The position numbers and the translations under genes are program-made. DNA of 64,000 nucleotides from Nocardioides kribbensis (GTDB lineage: Bacteria > Actinomycetota > Actinomycetes > Propionibacteriales > Nocardioidaceae): assembly GCF_015070375.1 (NCBI RefSeq), contig NZ_JADCLL010000002.1, forward strand, positions 658,838-722,837, read 5' to 3'. Position 1 is the first letter of the stretch; every line of letters starts with the position of its first letter. Below are positions 34,415-43,557 of the stretch, piece after piece. The notes below the pieces were generated by a model. The model worked only from the letters and a program-made list of their open reading frames with translations, did not search any database and was not told the origin of the DNA.

Positions 34415-34849
34415 CTACTGGGTGACGAACTCGGTGAAGTACACCTCCATCACGTCACCGTGGTACTCCTCCTCCAGCGTGTGGTTGAGCTTCTCCTTCA
34501 GCTTCTCGCGGTCCTCGCCCACCGCCAGCTCCTCGACCGTGCGGCCGCTGAAGAGCTCGATCGTGGCGTCGAGGGCCTTGCTGCCGTCGGCCTCGTGGGC
34601 GTCGGCGGTGAGCTGCAGCGCGATGCCGACGCGCAGGTAGTGCCCCGACTCGAGGTTGACCTGCACCGGCTCGAGCACGAGCACCTCGCCGGGCTCCGGC
34701 GCGGCCTCGGCGCCCGAGGGCTTGAGCACGAACCAGTACGCCGCACCCGCGGCCAGCACCAGCACGAGGGCGATCACGATCAGCTTCTTCTTGCTCTTCT
34801 TCGGCTCGGCCGCGGTCGCCTCGGCCGCCGGCAGTGTCGTGGTGGTCAT
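34415..34849 (-). CDS. fliL: Flagellar basal-body-associated protein FliL
   Basis: A 144-aa single-span protein: basic KKSKKK, transmembrane helix LIVIALVLVLAAGAAYWFVL (about 22-41), then the FliL domain VLVLEPVQVNLESGHYLRVG, IALQL and the ending EVYFTEFVTQ. FliL stabilises the stator ring. Overlaps motB by 4 nt and is followed by an untranslated gap with the fliM promoter. Confidence 0.94.
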   Translation of the reverse strand: MTTTTLPAAEATAAEPKKSKKKLIVIALVLVLAAGAAYWFVLKPSGAEAAPEPGEVLVLEPVQVNLESGHYLRVGIALQLTADAHEADGSKALDATIELFSGRTVEELAVGEDREKLKEKLNHTLEEEYHGDVMEVYFTEFVTQ

Positions 34850-35886
34850 CGGGGGGCTCCCTGGGAGGGGTCGGTCGGGTCGGTGGGATCGGCGGGCAGG
34901 CCGTCGGCGCGCACGGCGCCGTCGTCGGTGGACCCGCCGGGGGTCGGGGTCGCGTCCTCTTCGCGCCGCTCGCCCGCCCCGCGCCGGTCACCGCCGGGCG
35001 CGCCGTCGCGGGGCAGGGCCCCGGCGGCGTCGGGCAGCAGCTGCGCGACCTCGCGGGGCAGGCGGGTGAGCACGACGATGTCGACGCGCTTGTTGACCGC
35101 CTGGGAGCCGGGCTCCGACGGGTCGACCAGCGGCTTCTCGTGGCCGTAGGCGGCCAGCGACAGTCGCTCGGCCGGCACCCCGAAGCGCTCGTCGAGCCGT
35201 CGGAGCACGGTGAGGGCGCGGGCGGCGGAGAGGTCCCAGTCGGTGGCGAAGTACTTCGGCTGCACGTCGACCTGGTTGGTGTGCCCGTCGATCTGCAGCC
35301 GGTCGGGGATGGCCAGCAGCACCGGGGCGAGGGTGTCGACGACCTCCTCGCCGCGGGCGGTGAGGGTGGCGAGGTCGGACTCGAAGACGACGTGGCGCGA
35401 GACCAGGCTGAGCACCAGGCCGCGCTCGTCGTAGGTGGCCTTGACGTCGTCCTGCAGGCCCTGGGCCCGCAGCGCCCGCTCGAGGCGCTCGCGCACCTCG
35501 TCGAGGCGCTCGGCCTCCGACCGGGCCTCCGCGCGGCGGCGGTCCTGCTCGAGGCGCTCGGTCTCGGCCAGCGCCTCCTCGACGACGGCGCGGTCCTTCT
35601 CCGACAGGTCGGCCAGCGCCAGCTGCGGACGCACCGGGGCCACGGCGGCCGAGCCGGGCTGCTCCTGGATCGACGAGGCGCCCTGGAGCACCTGGTCACT
35701 GGCGCCGAAGCCGGCGGCGAGGCCCTCCTTGAGCTCGGCGAACTTCTTCTCGTCGACCTGGCTCATCGCGAACATGACGATGAAGAGCACCATGAGCAGC
35801 GTGACCATGTCGGCGTAGGTCACCAGCCACCGCTCGTGGTTCTCGTGCTCCTCGTGCTCCTCGTGGCGCTTGCGTCGGGCCGACAC
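34846..35886 (-). CDS. motB: Flagellar stator protein MotB
   Basis: A 346-aa protein. Acidic/His-rich N-terminus (HEEHEEHENHE), then the transmembrane helix YADMVTLLMVLFIVMFAM with the proton-carrying Asp26. A helical plug/coiled coil (about 90-145, rich in Glu and Arg) precedes the OmpA-like peptidoglycan domain with QIDGHTNQVD and NKRVDIVVL. The C-terminal ~65 residues are a Pro/Asp-rich tail. GTG start; the gap to motA is 3 nt. Confidence 0.94.
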   Translation of the reverse strand: MSARRKRHEEHEEHENHERWLVTYADMVTLLMVLFIVMFAMSQVDEKKFAELKEGLAAGFGASDQVLQGASSIQEQPGSAAVAPVRPQLALADLSEKDRAVVEEALAETERLEQDRRRAEARSEAERLDEVRERLERALRAQGLQDDVKATYDERGLVLSLVSRHVVFESDLATLTARGEEVVDTLAPVLLAIPDRLQIDGHTNQVDVQPKYFATDWDLSAARALTVLRRLDERFGVPAERLSLAAYGHEKPLVDPSEPGSQAVNKRVDIVVLTRLPREVAQLLPDAAGALPRDGAPGGDRRGAGERREEDATPTPGGSTDDGAVRADGLPADPTDPTDPSQGAPR

Positions 35887-35889
35887 GGC

Positions 35890-36684
35890 TCAGGCCGCCT
35901 GGGCCTGGCCGGGGGCGACGGCCGCGGGCTGCTCGCCGGCGGGCAGCAGCGAGGTGAGCTTGGCGGCGATCACGCGGGGGTTGGAGCCGGCCTGGATGGC
36001 GGCGACGCCCTCGATGACGATCTCCATGCGGGCGACCTCGAGCTCGCCGAGGCGCTTGAGCCGGTTGCCGAGGGGGAGGAAGAGCACGTTGGCCGACATG
36101 ACGCCCCACAGCGTGGCGACGAAGGCCGCGGCGATGAGGTGGCCGAGCTCCTCGGGGCTGGCGAGGTTCTCCAGCACGTGCACGAGGCCCATGACGGTGC
36201 CGATGATGCCGATGGTGGGGGCGTAGGCGCCCGCGTCGGCCCAGAACTTCGCCGACTGCTTGTCGGCCTTGCGCTTCGCGGCCACCTCGGCCTCGAGGAT
36301 GTCGCGGACCTCGTCGGGGTCGGTGCCGTCGATGGCCATCGTGACGCCCTTGACCAGGAAGGGGTCGTCGACGTCCTTGACCATGTCCTCCAGCGCCAGC
36401 AGGCCCTCGCGGCGGGCCTTCTCGGCCAGGGAGACGACCGCCGGGACGACGTCGCCGGCGGGCTTGACGTCGCCGCCGGTGAAGGCGCGCTTGAGCGAGG
36501 CCACGGCCCCCTTGGCGTCGGCCATGGTGCCGCCGGCCACCGTGACCAGCAGCGTGGTGCCGAAGACCAGCAGCATCGGCGGCAGCAGCAGCAGGCTCAT
36601 CGGGTTGCCGCCCTCGAGCACGTTGGCGGTCACGATGACCACCAGGCCCAGGCCGATGCCGATGGCTGTGGCGGCGTCCTTCAT
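35890..36684 (-). CDS. motA: Flagellar stator protein MotA
   Basis: A 264-aa membrane protein with four transmembrane helices (about 5-25, 31-51, 152-172, 184-204). Motifs: ARREGLLALEDMVKDVDDPF, DPDEVRDILEAEV and the pore helices YAPTIGIIGTVMGLVHVLEN and HLIAAAFVATLWGVMSANVL. The cytoplasmic loop provides the FliG contacts. Overlaps flbD by 4 nt. Confidence 0.95.
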   Translation of the reverse strand: MKDAATAIGIGLGLVVIVTANVLEGGNPMSLLLLPPMLLVFGTTLLVTVAGGTMADAKGAVASLKRAFTGGDVKPAGDVVPAVVSLAEKARREGLLALEDMVKDVDDPFLVKGVTMAIDGTDPDEVRDILEAEVAAKRKADKQSAKFWADAGAYAPTIGIIGTVMGLVHVLENLASPEELGHLIAAAFVATLWGVMSANVLFLPLGNRLKRLGELEVARMEIVIEGVAAIQAGSNPRVIAAKLTSLLPAGEQPAAVAPGQAQAA

Positions 36685-37109
36685 CGGGTGGCTCCCGGTC
36701 CGAGCGGCGCGAGCGCCGAGTGGTCCGCGCCGACGTCGAGCCCCGTGTCGAGACCCGTGGCCAGCCCGGCGTCGGGCCCCGTCTCGGCGGCGCGCGGCGC
36801 GTGGTGGGCCACCACGCTCAGGGCGGGGCGACGGCCGGCGAGCTGCTCGCCGAGGTCGACGTCGAGGGCGGCCCGGGCGCTGCCGAGGGCCTCGGGGGTC
36901 TGCTCCCCGATGCGCACGTAGCCGCTGAGGGCGATGAGCTCGGCGCGGTGGTGCCGGATGATCGAGACGACCGCGGTCATGCTCTCCGCGACGACGTACT
37001 TGGACCCGTCGACCAGCGTGATGACGGTGTCGGGGGTGGAGTCGATGCGCTCGATCAGGTCGGAGTTCAGGGCGAACACCGAGCCCGAGAGACGGGTCAG
37101 CGAGATCAT
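36681..37109 (-). CDS. flbD: FlbD-family flagellar protein with a C-terminal extension
   Basis: A 142-aa protein. The first ~75 residues are the FlbD family: MISLTRLSGSVFALNSDLIE, RIDSTPDTVITLVDGSKYVV, AESMTAVVSIIRHHRAELIA. Homologues are usually 60-90 aa; here ~65 low-complexity residues are added (GLATGLDTGLDVGA near the end). FlbD proteins stand between flgE and motA in Gram-positive operons; their role is unclear. Longer in-frame starts up to 37241 lie at or beyond the sigma-28 promoter, so the ATG giving the family-typical MISLTRL is used. Confidence 0.88.
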   Translation of the reverse strand: MISLTRLSGSVFALNSDLIERIDSTPDTVITLVDGSKYVVAESMTAVVSIIRHHRAELIALSGYVRIGEQTPEALGSARAALDVDLGEQLAGRRPALSVVAHHAPRAAETGPDAGLATGLDTGLDVGADHSALAPLGPGATR

Positions 37110-37165
37110 GCGGGGCACCATCCTTAGTGCGGTCGAGCGACAGCCGTCCGTGGCCGTCACGATGT

Positions 37166-37193
37166 CCATCGGTCGGGGCGGGGCCGACCTGAG
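37166..37193 (-). promoter_or_regulatory. Sigma-28 (FliA) promoter of the flbD-motAB-fliL operon
   Basis: On the minus strand CTCAG (37189-37193) - 15 nt - ACCGATGG (37166-37173). It sits in the 196-bp gap after flgE; the leader to the flbD ATG is about 50 nt. Confidence 0.7.
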
Positions 37194-37305
37194 GGGTCGG
37201 CGCGGGATCAGTGCGGTCCTCCCGCGACCGCGGCCGGCCACCCGGGTGGGCGACCGGCCGCGGGCCGGGGCGGGGACGAGCGCGCCGTGCGACGGCGCGG
37301 GCGCG

Positions 37306-38160
37306 TCAGCGCTTGATGTTGACGAGGTCCTCGAGCACCGAGTCGGAGGTGGTGATGACGCGGCTGCTGGCCTGGAATCCGCGCTGGGCGAGGATCAGGT
37401 TGGTGAACTCCGCGGCGAGGTCGACGTTCGACATCTCCAGCGCACCGGCCATGAGCGTGCCGCGGCTGCCCTCGCCGGAGACGCCGAGGTCGGCCGGGCC
37501 GGAGTTGGCCGACTCGCGGAAGGCCGTCTCGCCGACGCGCTCGAGGCCCATCGGGTTGTTGAAGTCGGCCAGCGCCAGCTGGGCCATGTCGCGCTGCACG
37601 CCGTCGGAGAAGACGCCGCGGAGCTTGCCGTCGCTGCCGAAGGAGTAGGAGGTGAGCTCCACGCCCGCGGGCACCGCGGGGGTCAGGCCCGCGGTGTCGC
37701 GGGTGATGTCGACCAGGCCGCCGGTGCGGTTGCCGGCGGCGTCGAGCTCGTAGCCCTGCACGCGGGCGCCCGACGGGGTGACCAGGGTGCCGGCCTCGTC
37801 GAAGGTGAAGGCGCCGGCGCGGGTGTAGAGCTGCTCGTTGCCGAAGCGCACCACGAACATGCCGTCGCCCTGGATCATCAGGTCGGTCGAGCGGCCGGTC
37901 ATCTGCGCCGAGCCCTGGCTGAGGTTGCTGGCGGTGCCGGCCACCTGCACGCCGAGGCCGACCTGGATCGGGTTGGTGCCGCCGCGGTTGGCGTTGGCGC
38001 CCGACGCGCCGGTCAGCATCTGGCTGAGGGTGTCGCTGAAGACGGTGGTGCTGGACTTGAAGCCGGTGGTGTTGGCGTTGGCGATGTTGTTGCCGGTGAC
38101 GTCGAGCATCGTCTGGTTGACGCGCAGGCCGGAGATGCCGGCGAAGAGCGAGCGAAGCAT
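37306..38160 (-). CDS. flgE: Flagellar hook protein FlgE
   Basis: A 284-aa rod/hook family protein: N-terminal MLRSLFAGISGLRVNQTMLD, VTGNNIANANTTGFKSS, the hook region PIQVGLGVQVAGTASNLSQG and the C-terminal [20 protein letters not shown]. It is short for FlgE (often ~400 aa) because the surface domains are reduced. No flgF or flgG accompanies it. Last gene of the flgB operon; the following gap holds the flbD promoter. Confidence 0.94.
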   Translation of the reverse strand: MLRSLFAGISGLRVNQTMLDVTGNNIANANTTGFKSSTTVFSDTLSQMLTGASGANANRGGTNPIQVGLGVQVAGTASNLSQGSAQMTGRSTDLMIQGDGMFVVRFGNEQLYTRAGAFTFDEAGTLVTPSGARVQGYELDAAGNRTGGLVDITRDTAGLTPAVPAGVELTSYSFGSDGKLRGVFSDGVQRDMAQLALADFNNPMGLERVGETAFRESANSGPADLGVSGEGSRGTLMAGALEMSNVDLAAEFTNLILAQRGFQASSRVITTSDSVLEDLVNIKR

Positions 38161-38185
38161 GAGGGGGTCCTCTCGGAGGTGCTGG

Positions 38186-38671
38186 TCAGGGTCGGGCGGG
38201 GGTGGCGGACGTGCTGGCGGAGCTGGTGCCGCTGCCGGCGGACGTCGCGGCGGAGGCTCCGCCCGCGACGGTGAGGACGTTGACGAGGGGTACGTCGGTG
38301 CCGTCGACGTCGAGCACGGGGCCGCTGGCCTCGAACGTGACGCCCTGCACGGTGCCGGTGCCCTCGGTGCCGTCGGCGAGGGTGTAGCTGACCTCGCGCC
38401 CGACCAGGCTGCTGGCCCCGAAGGCCATCTGCGCGCCGAGCACGAGCGCGGTCTGGTCGGCGACGTCCTGCATCTTCTCCAGGGCGGTGAACTGCGCCGA
38501 CTGGGAGAGGAACTCCCCGGTGTCGGCGGGGTTCATCGGGTCCTGGTAGCGCAGCTGCGCCACGAGGAGCTGCAGGAACATGTCCTTGTCGGGCGACGTC
38601 GCGGACGTGGTCGCCGGCGCGAGCGCCTGCAGACCACCCCCGGTGACGGCCTCCGTGGCCGAGATCGACAC
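38186..38671 (-). CDS. flgD: Flagellar hook cap protein FlgD
   Basis: A 161-aa hook-capping protein. Core motifs: DKDMFLQLLVAQLRYQDPMN, PADTGEFLSQSAQFTALEKM and GREVSYTLADGTEGTGTVQG. The C-terminal ~25 residues are Ser/Ala/Thr-rich. Placed between fliK and flgE, as usual. Confidence 0.94.
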   Translation of the reverse strand: MSISATEAVTGGGLQALAPATTSATSPDKDMFLQLLVAQLRYQDPMNPADTGEFLSQSAQFTALEKMQDVADQTALVLGAQMAFGASSLVGREVSYTLADGTEGTGTVQGVTFEASGPVLDVDGTDVPLVNVLTVAGGASAATSAGSGTSSASTSATPARP

Positions 38672-38680
38672 GGGTCCTCC

Positions 38681-39997
38681 TCACATGCTGACGTCGAGGG
38701 CCCGGCGGGCCCCTGACGTCTGCGGGTCGGCTGAGCCGGCTCCCAGGGATCCTGGGTGGGCCGGTCTCGTGGTGCCATCCCTGGCGACGTGGTCGGCAGA
38801 CGTCCGTGCCTGCCGTTCCTGCTGCCGGCTCGCGTCGCCCGAGGGACGCTCTCCGGAGTCGGTGTGGTCGGAGCCCGACCAGGAGCCGGGGGCGTCGCCG
38901 CGCGCGTCCTGCGCGCTCGCGCTCCCGGGGGTGGCTGCCGCGGCTGCCGGCGCACCGGCGGCGTCGCGCACGCTCACGCGGGTCTCGCCGAGGTGCTCGA
39001 GGAGCCGCTGGAGCTCGGGCGCGCCCTGCTGGAGCGCGTCGCGCGCGCCCTCGTGGGCCGCCACCATCCGCACCCGCAGGCCGTGCTCGCCCATGCTCAG
39101 CGTCACCCGCACCTCGCCCAGCGTGCCGGGGTCGAGACGCAGCGTGAGGTGCTGGGTGGTGCGCTGCCCCGGGCCGGCCTGGGTCTGCGCGAGCCGCACC
39201 ACCTCGGGGAAGACCTGGCCGGTCACCTGGCGGGTCGTCGGGGACGGCGGGGCCGGCGTCGTGCCGGCCGGCGCGGTCGTGGCGGTCGTGGCTCCGGCGG
39301 CGTCCGGGGCGGTGGCGGGTGACGCGCCGTCGAGCGCCGCGAGGTCCGCCCTTCCCGGTCCCGGCTGCGCTGCCCGGTCGGCCTGGTCGGCACGGGTGGA
39401 CGCCGTGTCCTGCGGTCCGGTCTGCGCCGGGGCCGCGGTCTCCGCCCCGTGCTGCGGCCCGTGCTGCTGCGGCCCGTGCTGCTGCGGCCCGGCGGCGGTG
39501 GGCGCCTCGGGGGCGGTGGGGGCGGTGGGGGCGGTGAGCTCGACGAGGTCGGTGGGGGCGGACCCGTCGGCGCTCGAGCCGGTGGTCGTCGCGGCCCCGT
39601 CGGTCGCCGTCTGCTGCCCGGTGGCCCCGGGCTGCTGCGGCAGCGGCAGGGCGGCGAGGAGCACCGCGGTGGGGTCGACCACGGCCGGGGTGCCCGCCTG
39701 CTCGGCCCCGGTCTCGCCGTCGGTCTCGCCCTCGCCGCCGCTGTCGCTGCCGGTGCCGGTGCCGGTGGCACGACCTGCCGCGGTGGCGGTCCCGGGCGCA
39801 CCGCGTCCGCCGCCGTCCTGCCCGGCCATGGCGTCGACGAGGCCGGCGACGAGGGCGGCGAAGCCCCCGCCGGCGGTGGCGCCGCCGGCCGCACCCGCGC
39901 CGGCCGGGCCGGGCGTCGTGGCGCTGGTCGGCGTACCGGGGCGGGAGGCGGTGCGGGCCGTGGCGGGCAGGGCGGCGCCCTGGGGCATCACGCTCAT
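38681..39997 (-). CDS. fliK: Flagellar hook-length control protein FliK
   Basis: A 438-aa protein dominated by low-complexity Ala/Gly/Thr/Pro sequence, including a GPQQHGPQQHGPQHG repeat, as expected for a molecular ruler. The conserved Flg_hook domain near residues 275-345 reads LTLRLDPGTLGEVRVTLSMG and LRVRMVAAHEGARDALQQGA, then ELQRLLEHLGE. The C-terminus (about 350-438) is Ser/Asp/Arg-rich. Overlaps the NlpC/P60 gene by 4 nt. Confidence 0.9.
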   Translation of the reverse strand: MSVMPQGAALPATARTASRPGTPTSATTPGPAGAGAAGGATAGGGFAALVAGLVDAMAGQDGGGRGAPGTATAAGRATGTGTGSDSGGEGETDGETGAEQAGTPAVVDPTAVLLAALPLPQQPGATGQQTATDGAATTTGSSADGSAPTDLVELTAPTAPTAPEAPTAAGPQQHGPQQHGPQHGAETAAPAQTGPQDTASTRADQADRAAQPGPGRADLAALDGASPATAPDAAGATTATTAPAGTTPAPPSPTTRQVTGQVFPEVVRLAQTQAGPGQRTTQHLTLRLDPGTLGEVRVTLSMGEHGLRVRMVAAHEGARDALQQGAPELQRLLEHLGETRVSVRDAAGAPAAAAATPGSASAQDARGDAPGSWSGSDHTDSGERPSGDASRQQERQARTSADHVARDGTTRPAHPGSLGAGSADPQTSGARRALDVSM

Positions 39998-40974
39998 GCG
40001 GCACGCACCATGGCCATGACCGAGCGCACGTAGTTCTGCGTCTCGGGGTAGGGCGGGATGCCGTCGTAGCGCAGCACCGCTCCGGGCCCGGCGTTGTAGC
40101 CGGCGAGGGCCAGGTCGGTGCGCCCGAAGCGGTCGAGCAGGTCGCGCAGCAGCCGGGCGGCGCCGTCGACGGCCTGGGCGGGGTCGAAGGAGTTCGTGAC
40201 GCCGAGGCCGTCGGCCGTGCCGGGCATGAGCTGCATGAGGCCCTGCGCACCGGCGGGGCTGACCGCCTTCGGGTCGAAGCCCGACTCCTGGCGGGCCACG
40301 GAGGCCAGCAGCACGGGGTCGACGCCGTAGCGCTGGCCCGCGGCGTTGAAGAGGTCGCTGAAGGGGACGCCGCTGACCCGGCTGCTGCCCGCGGCCGCGG
40401 GGGCTCCGGCCGCCCCGACGGGGGCGTCGGGCAGGACCCGGCGGATGTAGTCGGGCGTGCTCGGCACGTCGACGATGCGGATGTCGAGGCCGGTGCGCGG
40501 CGCCTCGAGCATCTTGCCGCCGCCGAGGTAGATGGCGATGTGGTCGGCGCCGTTGTTGCGGCTGGAGTTGTCCCAGGCGATGAGGTCGCCGGGGCGGGCC
40601 TCGGCCATCGAGGCCACCGGCTGCCCGGCACGGGCCTGGTCGGCCGAGACCCGGGGCAGGTCGACGCCGAACTTGCCGTAGACGTACTGCACCAGCCCCG
40701 AGCAGTCCATGCCGCCCGCGGCCGGGCTGCTGCCGCCCCAGACGTAGGGCATGCCGACGTACTTCTTGGCCTCGGCGATGACGTCGGCGGCCAGGGCCGA
40801 GCCGCCGCCGGACGACGAGCCGGACCCCGCGGCGCCGGTGGCCGAGGCGCCCGCCGCGGAGGAGGCCGCGCTGAGGCTCGCCGCGAAGGCGCTGCCGCTG
40901 CTCTGCGACGGGCCGAGCAGGGCGAGCTGCGACTGGATCTGGGCGATCCGGGAGGTGATCTCGCTGACGCTCAC
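39994..40974 (-). CDS. NlpC/P60 endopeptidase fused to a lytic transglycosylase, in the flagellar operon
   Basis: A 326-aa two-enzyme protein. Residues about 62-180 are an NlpC/P60 domain with catalytic Cys91 in GGMDCSGLVQYVYG and His145 in GADHIAIYLG; about 202-326 are an SLT domain with catalytic Glu230 in VARQESGFDPKAVSPAGAQG and GYNAGPGAV. The first would cut peptide stems, the second glycan strands of peptidoglycan. The N-terminal 60 residues are helical then Ser/Gly-rich, with no signal peptide, so export through the flagellar machine is likely. No flgJ is present; this protein probably opens the wall for the rod. GTG start overlapping fliJ. Confidence 0.92.
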   Translation of the reverse strand: MSVSEITSRIAQIQSQLALLGPSQSSGSAFAASLSAASSAAGASATGAAGSGSSSGGGSALAADVIAEAKKYVGMPYVWGGSSPAAGGMDCSGLVQYVYGKFGVDLPRVSADQARAGQPVASMAEARPGDLIAWDNSSRNNGADHIAIYLGGGKMLEAPRTGLDIRIVDVPSTPDYIRRVLPDAPVGAAGAPAAAGSSRVSGVPFSDLFNAAGQRYGVDPVLLASVARQESGFDPKAVSPAGAQGLMQLMPGTADGLGVTNSFDPAQAVDGAARLLRDLLDRFGRTDLALAGYNAGPGAVLRYDGIPPYPETQNYVRSVMAMVRAA

Positions 40975-41471
40975 GACGCGGCCCTCCCGGTGGCGGTGCT
41001 GGGGGTGCTGGCGGCGCCGGGCTCGCAGGCCTGATCGGCCTGCTCGGCGCGCAGCCACAGCCGGCCGGCGACCTCGTCGAGCTCGACGGCCTCGCCGCGG
41101 GCGGTCTCGGCGGCGCGCTCGTCGGCGCGCCGCTCCAGCAGGCCCTCCACGGCGCCGAGGCGGGCCTTGTCGGCGCGCCACCAGGCGCCGGCGTCCAGGG
41201 CCAGGCGGCGGGAGGTGTCGAGATCGGCGCGGGCCTCCACCGCGGCGTGGCGCAGCGCGGCCAGCGACTGGCGCAGCGCCACGAACTCCGCGAGGTCGCC
41301 GGAGACGAAGCCGGCGTGGTCGCGCACGGCCTGCTCGAGCTCGGCGACGCGCCGCTCGTGGGTGCGCTGCTCGCGCAGGGCGGTCTGGAGGCCGAGGCGG
41401 CTGTCGCGCTCGCGCACGCCGCGCACGCGGGCGACGGCGCGCAGCCCGGGGTCGTGGGCGGTGCGGCTCAC
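40971..41471 (-). CDS. fliJ: Flagellar export chaperone FliJ
   Basis: A 166-aa, nearly all-helical, Arg/Glu/Ala-rich protein consistent with the FliJ coiled coil (VRERDSRLGLQTALREQRTH; RRVAELEQAVRDHAGF). FliJ links the FliI ATPase to FlhA. Sequence identity in this family is low; the call depends on coiled-coil character, size and position directly after fliI. Confidence 0.8.
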   Translation of the reverse strand: MSRTAHDPGLRAVARVRGVRERDSRLGLQTALREQRTHERRVAELEQAVRDHAGFVSGDLAEFVALRQSLAALRHAAVEARADLDTSRRLALDAGAWWRADKARLGAVEGLLERRADERAAETARGEAVELDEVAGRLWLRAEQADQACEPGAASTPSTATGRAAS

Positions 41472-42850
41472 GGCGCCACCAGCTCCTGGAGCCGGGACCA
41501 GGCCTCGGGCAGCGGGGTGCTGTCCTCCATGTCCTGGCGCAGGAAGGCCTCGATGCGGGGCATCCGGGCCAGGGCGGCGTCGGCGTCGGGATCGGTGCCG
41601 GCGACGTAGGCGCCGATCTCGACCAGCTCGCGCACGTCGCGGTGGGCGGCCAGCATGCGGCGCAGGGCCACGGCGTCGGCGCGCTGGGCCGGGCCGGTGA
41701 CGGCGCCGGTGGTGCGCGAGATCGACTCGAGCACGTCGATGCTGGGGAAGTGCCCGGCGGTGGCCAGGCGGCGGGTGAGCACGACGTGGCCGTCGAGGAT
41801 CGAGCGCGCGGTGTCGCCGATGGGGTCCTGGAGGTCGTCGCCCTCCACCAGCACGGTGTAGAGCCCGGTGATGGAGCCGCCGGGGGCGGTGCCGGCCCGC
41901 TCGAGCAGGCGCGGGAGCAGGGCGAAGACGCTGGGCGGGTAGCCGCGGGTGGCGGGCGGCTCGCCGGCCGAGAGCCCGATCTCGCGCTGGGCCATGGCCA
42001 CGCGGGTCAGGCTGTCCATCATCAGCACGACGTGGCGGCCGGCCTCGCGGAAGGACTCCGCGATGCGGGTGGCGACGAAGGCGGCGCGCAGCCGCTCGAC
42101 GGGCGGGGCGTCGGAGGTGGCGACGACCACCACCGAGCGGGCCAGGCCCTCGGGGCCGAGGTCGTTCTCGATGAACTCGCGGACCTCGCGGCCGCGCTCG
42201 CCGATCAGCGCGATCACCGAGACCTCGGCGTCGGTGCCGCGGGCGATCATCGACAGCAGGCTCGACTTGCCGACCCCGGAGCCGGCCATGATGCCCAGGC
42301 GCTGGCCCAGGCCGCAGGGCACCAGCGTGTCCAGGGCGCGTACGCCGAGGCCGAGCTGCCGGTCGATCCGCGGTCGCGAGAGCGCGTCGGGGGCCGCGTG
42401 GTCGACGTCGACCAGCGCCAGCCCGGGGAGGCTCTCGAGCGCGGGGCCGCCGTCGACGGGGCGGCCGAGGCCGTCGAGCACCCGCCCGCGCAGGGCGTCG
42501 CCGACGCGCACCCGCAGCGGCCCGCCGGTGTGGTGCACCGGCGCACCGACCTCGATGCCGGCGGTGCGGCCCAGCGGCAGGCAGACCAGCCCCTCGGTGG
42601 AGCTGGCGGCCACCTCGACCAGCACGGGCGCACGGTCGGCGGGGCGCACCTCGAGCAGGTCGCCCACGGCGCCGCGCAGGCCGACCACGCGCAGGTGCAG
42701 GCCCACGGTCTCGCTGACCCGGCCCAGCCGCAGCGGTGCGGCGGCGCGCAGGGCCCCGGCGCGGCCGCGGTCGAGGCGCTCGCGCAGCGACGGGGCGCCG
42801 GCGGGGTGCGCGGCGGGGTGCGTGACGGGGGAGGTCGTGACGGTGCTCAT
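41468..42850 (-). CDS. fliI: Flagellum-specific ATPase FliI
   Basis: A 460-aa F1-beta-like ATPase that energises flagellar export. Walker A GIMAGSGVGKSSLL, Walker B HVVLMMDSLTRVAMAQREIG, IGERGREVREFIENDLG and the GEPPATRGYPPSVFALLPRL segment. N-terminal β-barrel region about 30-110. Overlaps fliH and fliJ by 4 nt each. Confidence 0.97.
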   Translation of the reverse strand: MSTVTTSPVTHPAAHPAGAPSLRERLDRGRAGALRAAAPLRLGRVSETVGLHLRVVGLRGAVGDLLEVRPADRAPVLVEVAASSTEGLVCLPLGRTAGIEVGAPVHHTGGPLRVRVGDALRGRVLDGLGRPVDGGPALESLPGLALVDVDHAAPDALSRPRIDRQLGLGVRALDTLVPCGLGQRLGIMAGSGVGKSSLLSMIARGTDAEVSVIALIGERGREVREFIENDLGPEGLARSVVVVATSDAPPVERLRAAFVATRIAESFREAGRHVVLMMDSLTRVAMAQREIGLSAGEPPATRGYPPSVFALLPRLLERAGTAPGGSITGLYTVLVEGDDLQDPIGDTARSILDGHVVLTRRLATAGHFPSIDVLESISRTTGAVTGPAQRADAVALRRMLAAHRDVRELVEIGAYVAGTDPDADAALARMPRIEAFLRQDMEDSTPLPEAWSRLQELVAP

Positions 42851-43557
42851 CGCAGGGCCTCCGCGACGCGCTCGAGGGCGGCGCCGACGCGCAGGTCGAC
42901 GACCTGCTCGGCGGTCTCGACGACGACGTCGTCGCGCTCGAGCCCGGCGTCGGGCACGACGGTGAGCTGCTGGCCGGCCGGACCGGCCAGGCCGGCGAGG
43001 TCGGCGGCCACGGTGCTGGCGGCGACGTCGGGGTGCAGGCGCACGGTGACCGGCACGCCGGAGGGCAGGACGACCAGCGCGCGCCGCACGACGTCGGCGG
43101 CGGGGTCGGGGGAGGTGCGCAGCTCGTGGCCGACCAGCTCCCGGGTCAGCTCGCGGGCCAGGCGCAGGGCCTGCTCCTCGAGGTCGGCGGCCACCGTGGC
43201 GCTCGTGCGCTGCAGGGCGCTCGCGGCGCGCTCGAGCCCGGCGAGCGCGGCGCGGTGCTCGGCCTCGCGGCGGGTCTCGGCGGCCACGCGCTCCTGCTCG
43301 GCCCGGGCGGCGACGGCGGCGGCCTCGGCGGCGGCCTCGCGGCGTCCCTCGGCCCAGCCGGTGGCGTAGCCCTGGGCGCGGGCGGCGGTGCGGGTGCTCT
43401 CGGCCAGCCCGGCCAGCGCCTGCTCGGTGACCAGGTCTCCGAGCACGCTGCTCCCGCCGAGGCGGGTCCAGGAGCCGTCGCGCAGCTCGGGGGTGGCCGC
43501 GACCGTGGCGGTCTCGGCGGCGGCGCCGCGCAGCAGGGCCTCAGTCGACGAACTCAA
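42847..43557 (-). CDS. fliH: Flagellar assembly protein FliH
   Basis: A 236-aa protein with a long helical middle rich in Ala/Glu/Arg (AEGRREAAAEAAAVAARAEQ) and a C-terminal domain (VVRRALVVLPSGVPVTVRLH, PDVAAS) that matches the FliH/HrpE family regulating FliI. The call is supported by position between fliG and fliI. The start overlaps fliG by 17 nt. Confidence 0.88.
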   Translation of the reverse strand: MSSSTEALLRGAAAETATVAATPELRDGSWTRLGGSSVLGDLVTEQALAGLAESTRTAARAQGYATGWAEGRREAAAEAAAVAARAEQERVAAETRREAEHRAALAGLERAASALQRTSATVAADLEEQALRLARELTRELVGHELRTSPDPAADVVRRALVVLPSGVPVTVRLHPDVAASTVAADLAGLAGPAGQQLTVVPDAGLERDDVVVETAEQVVDLRVGAALERVAEALR

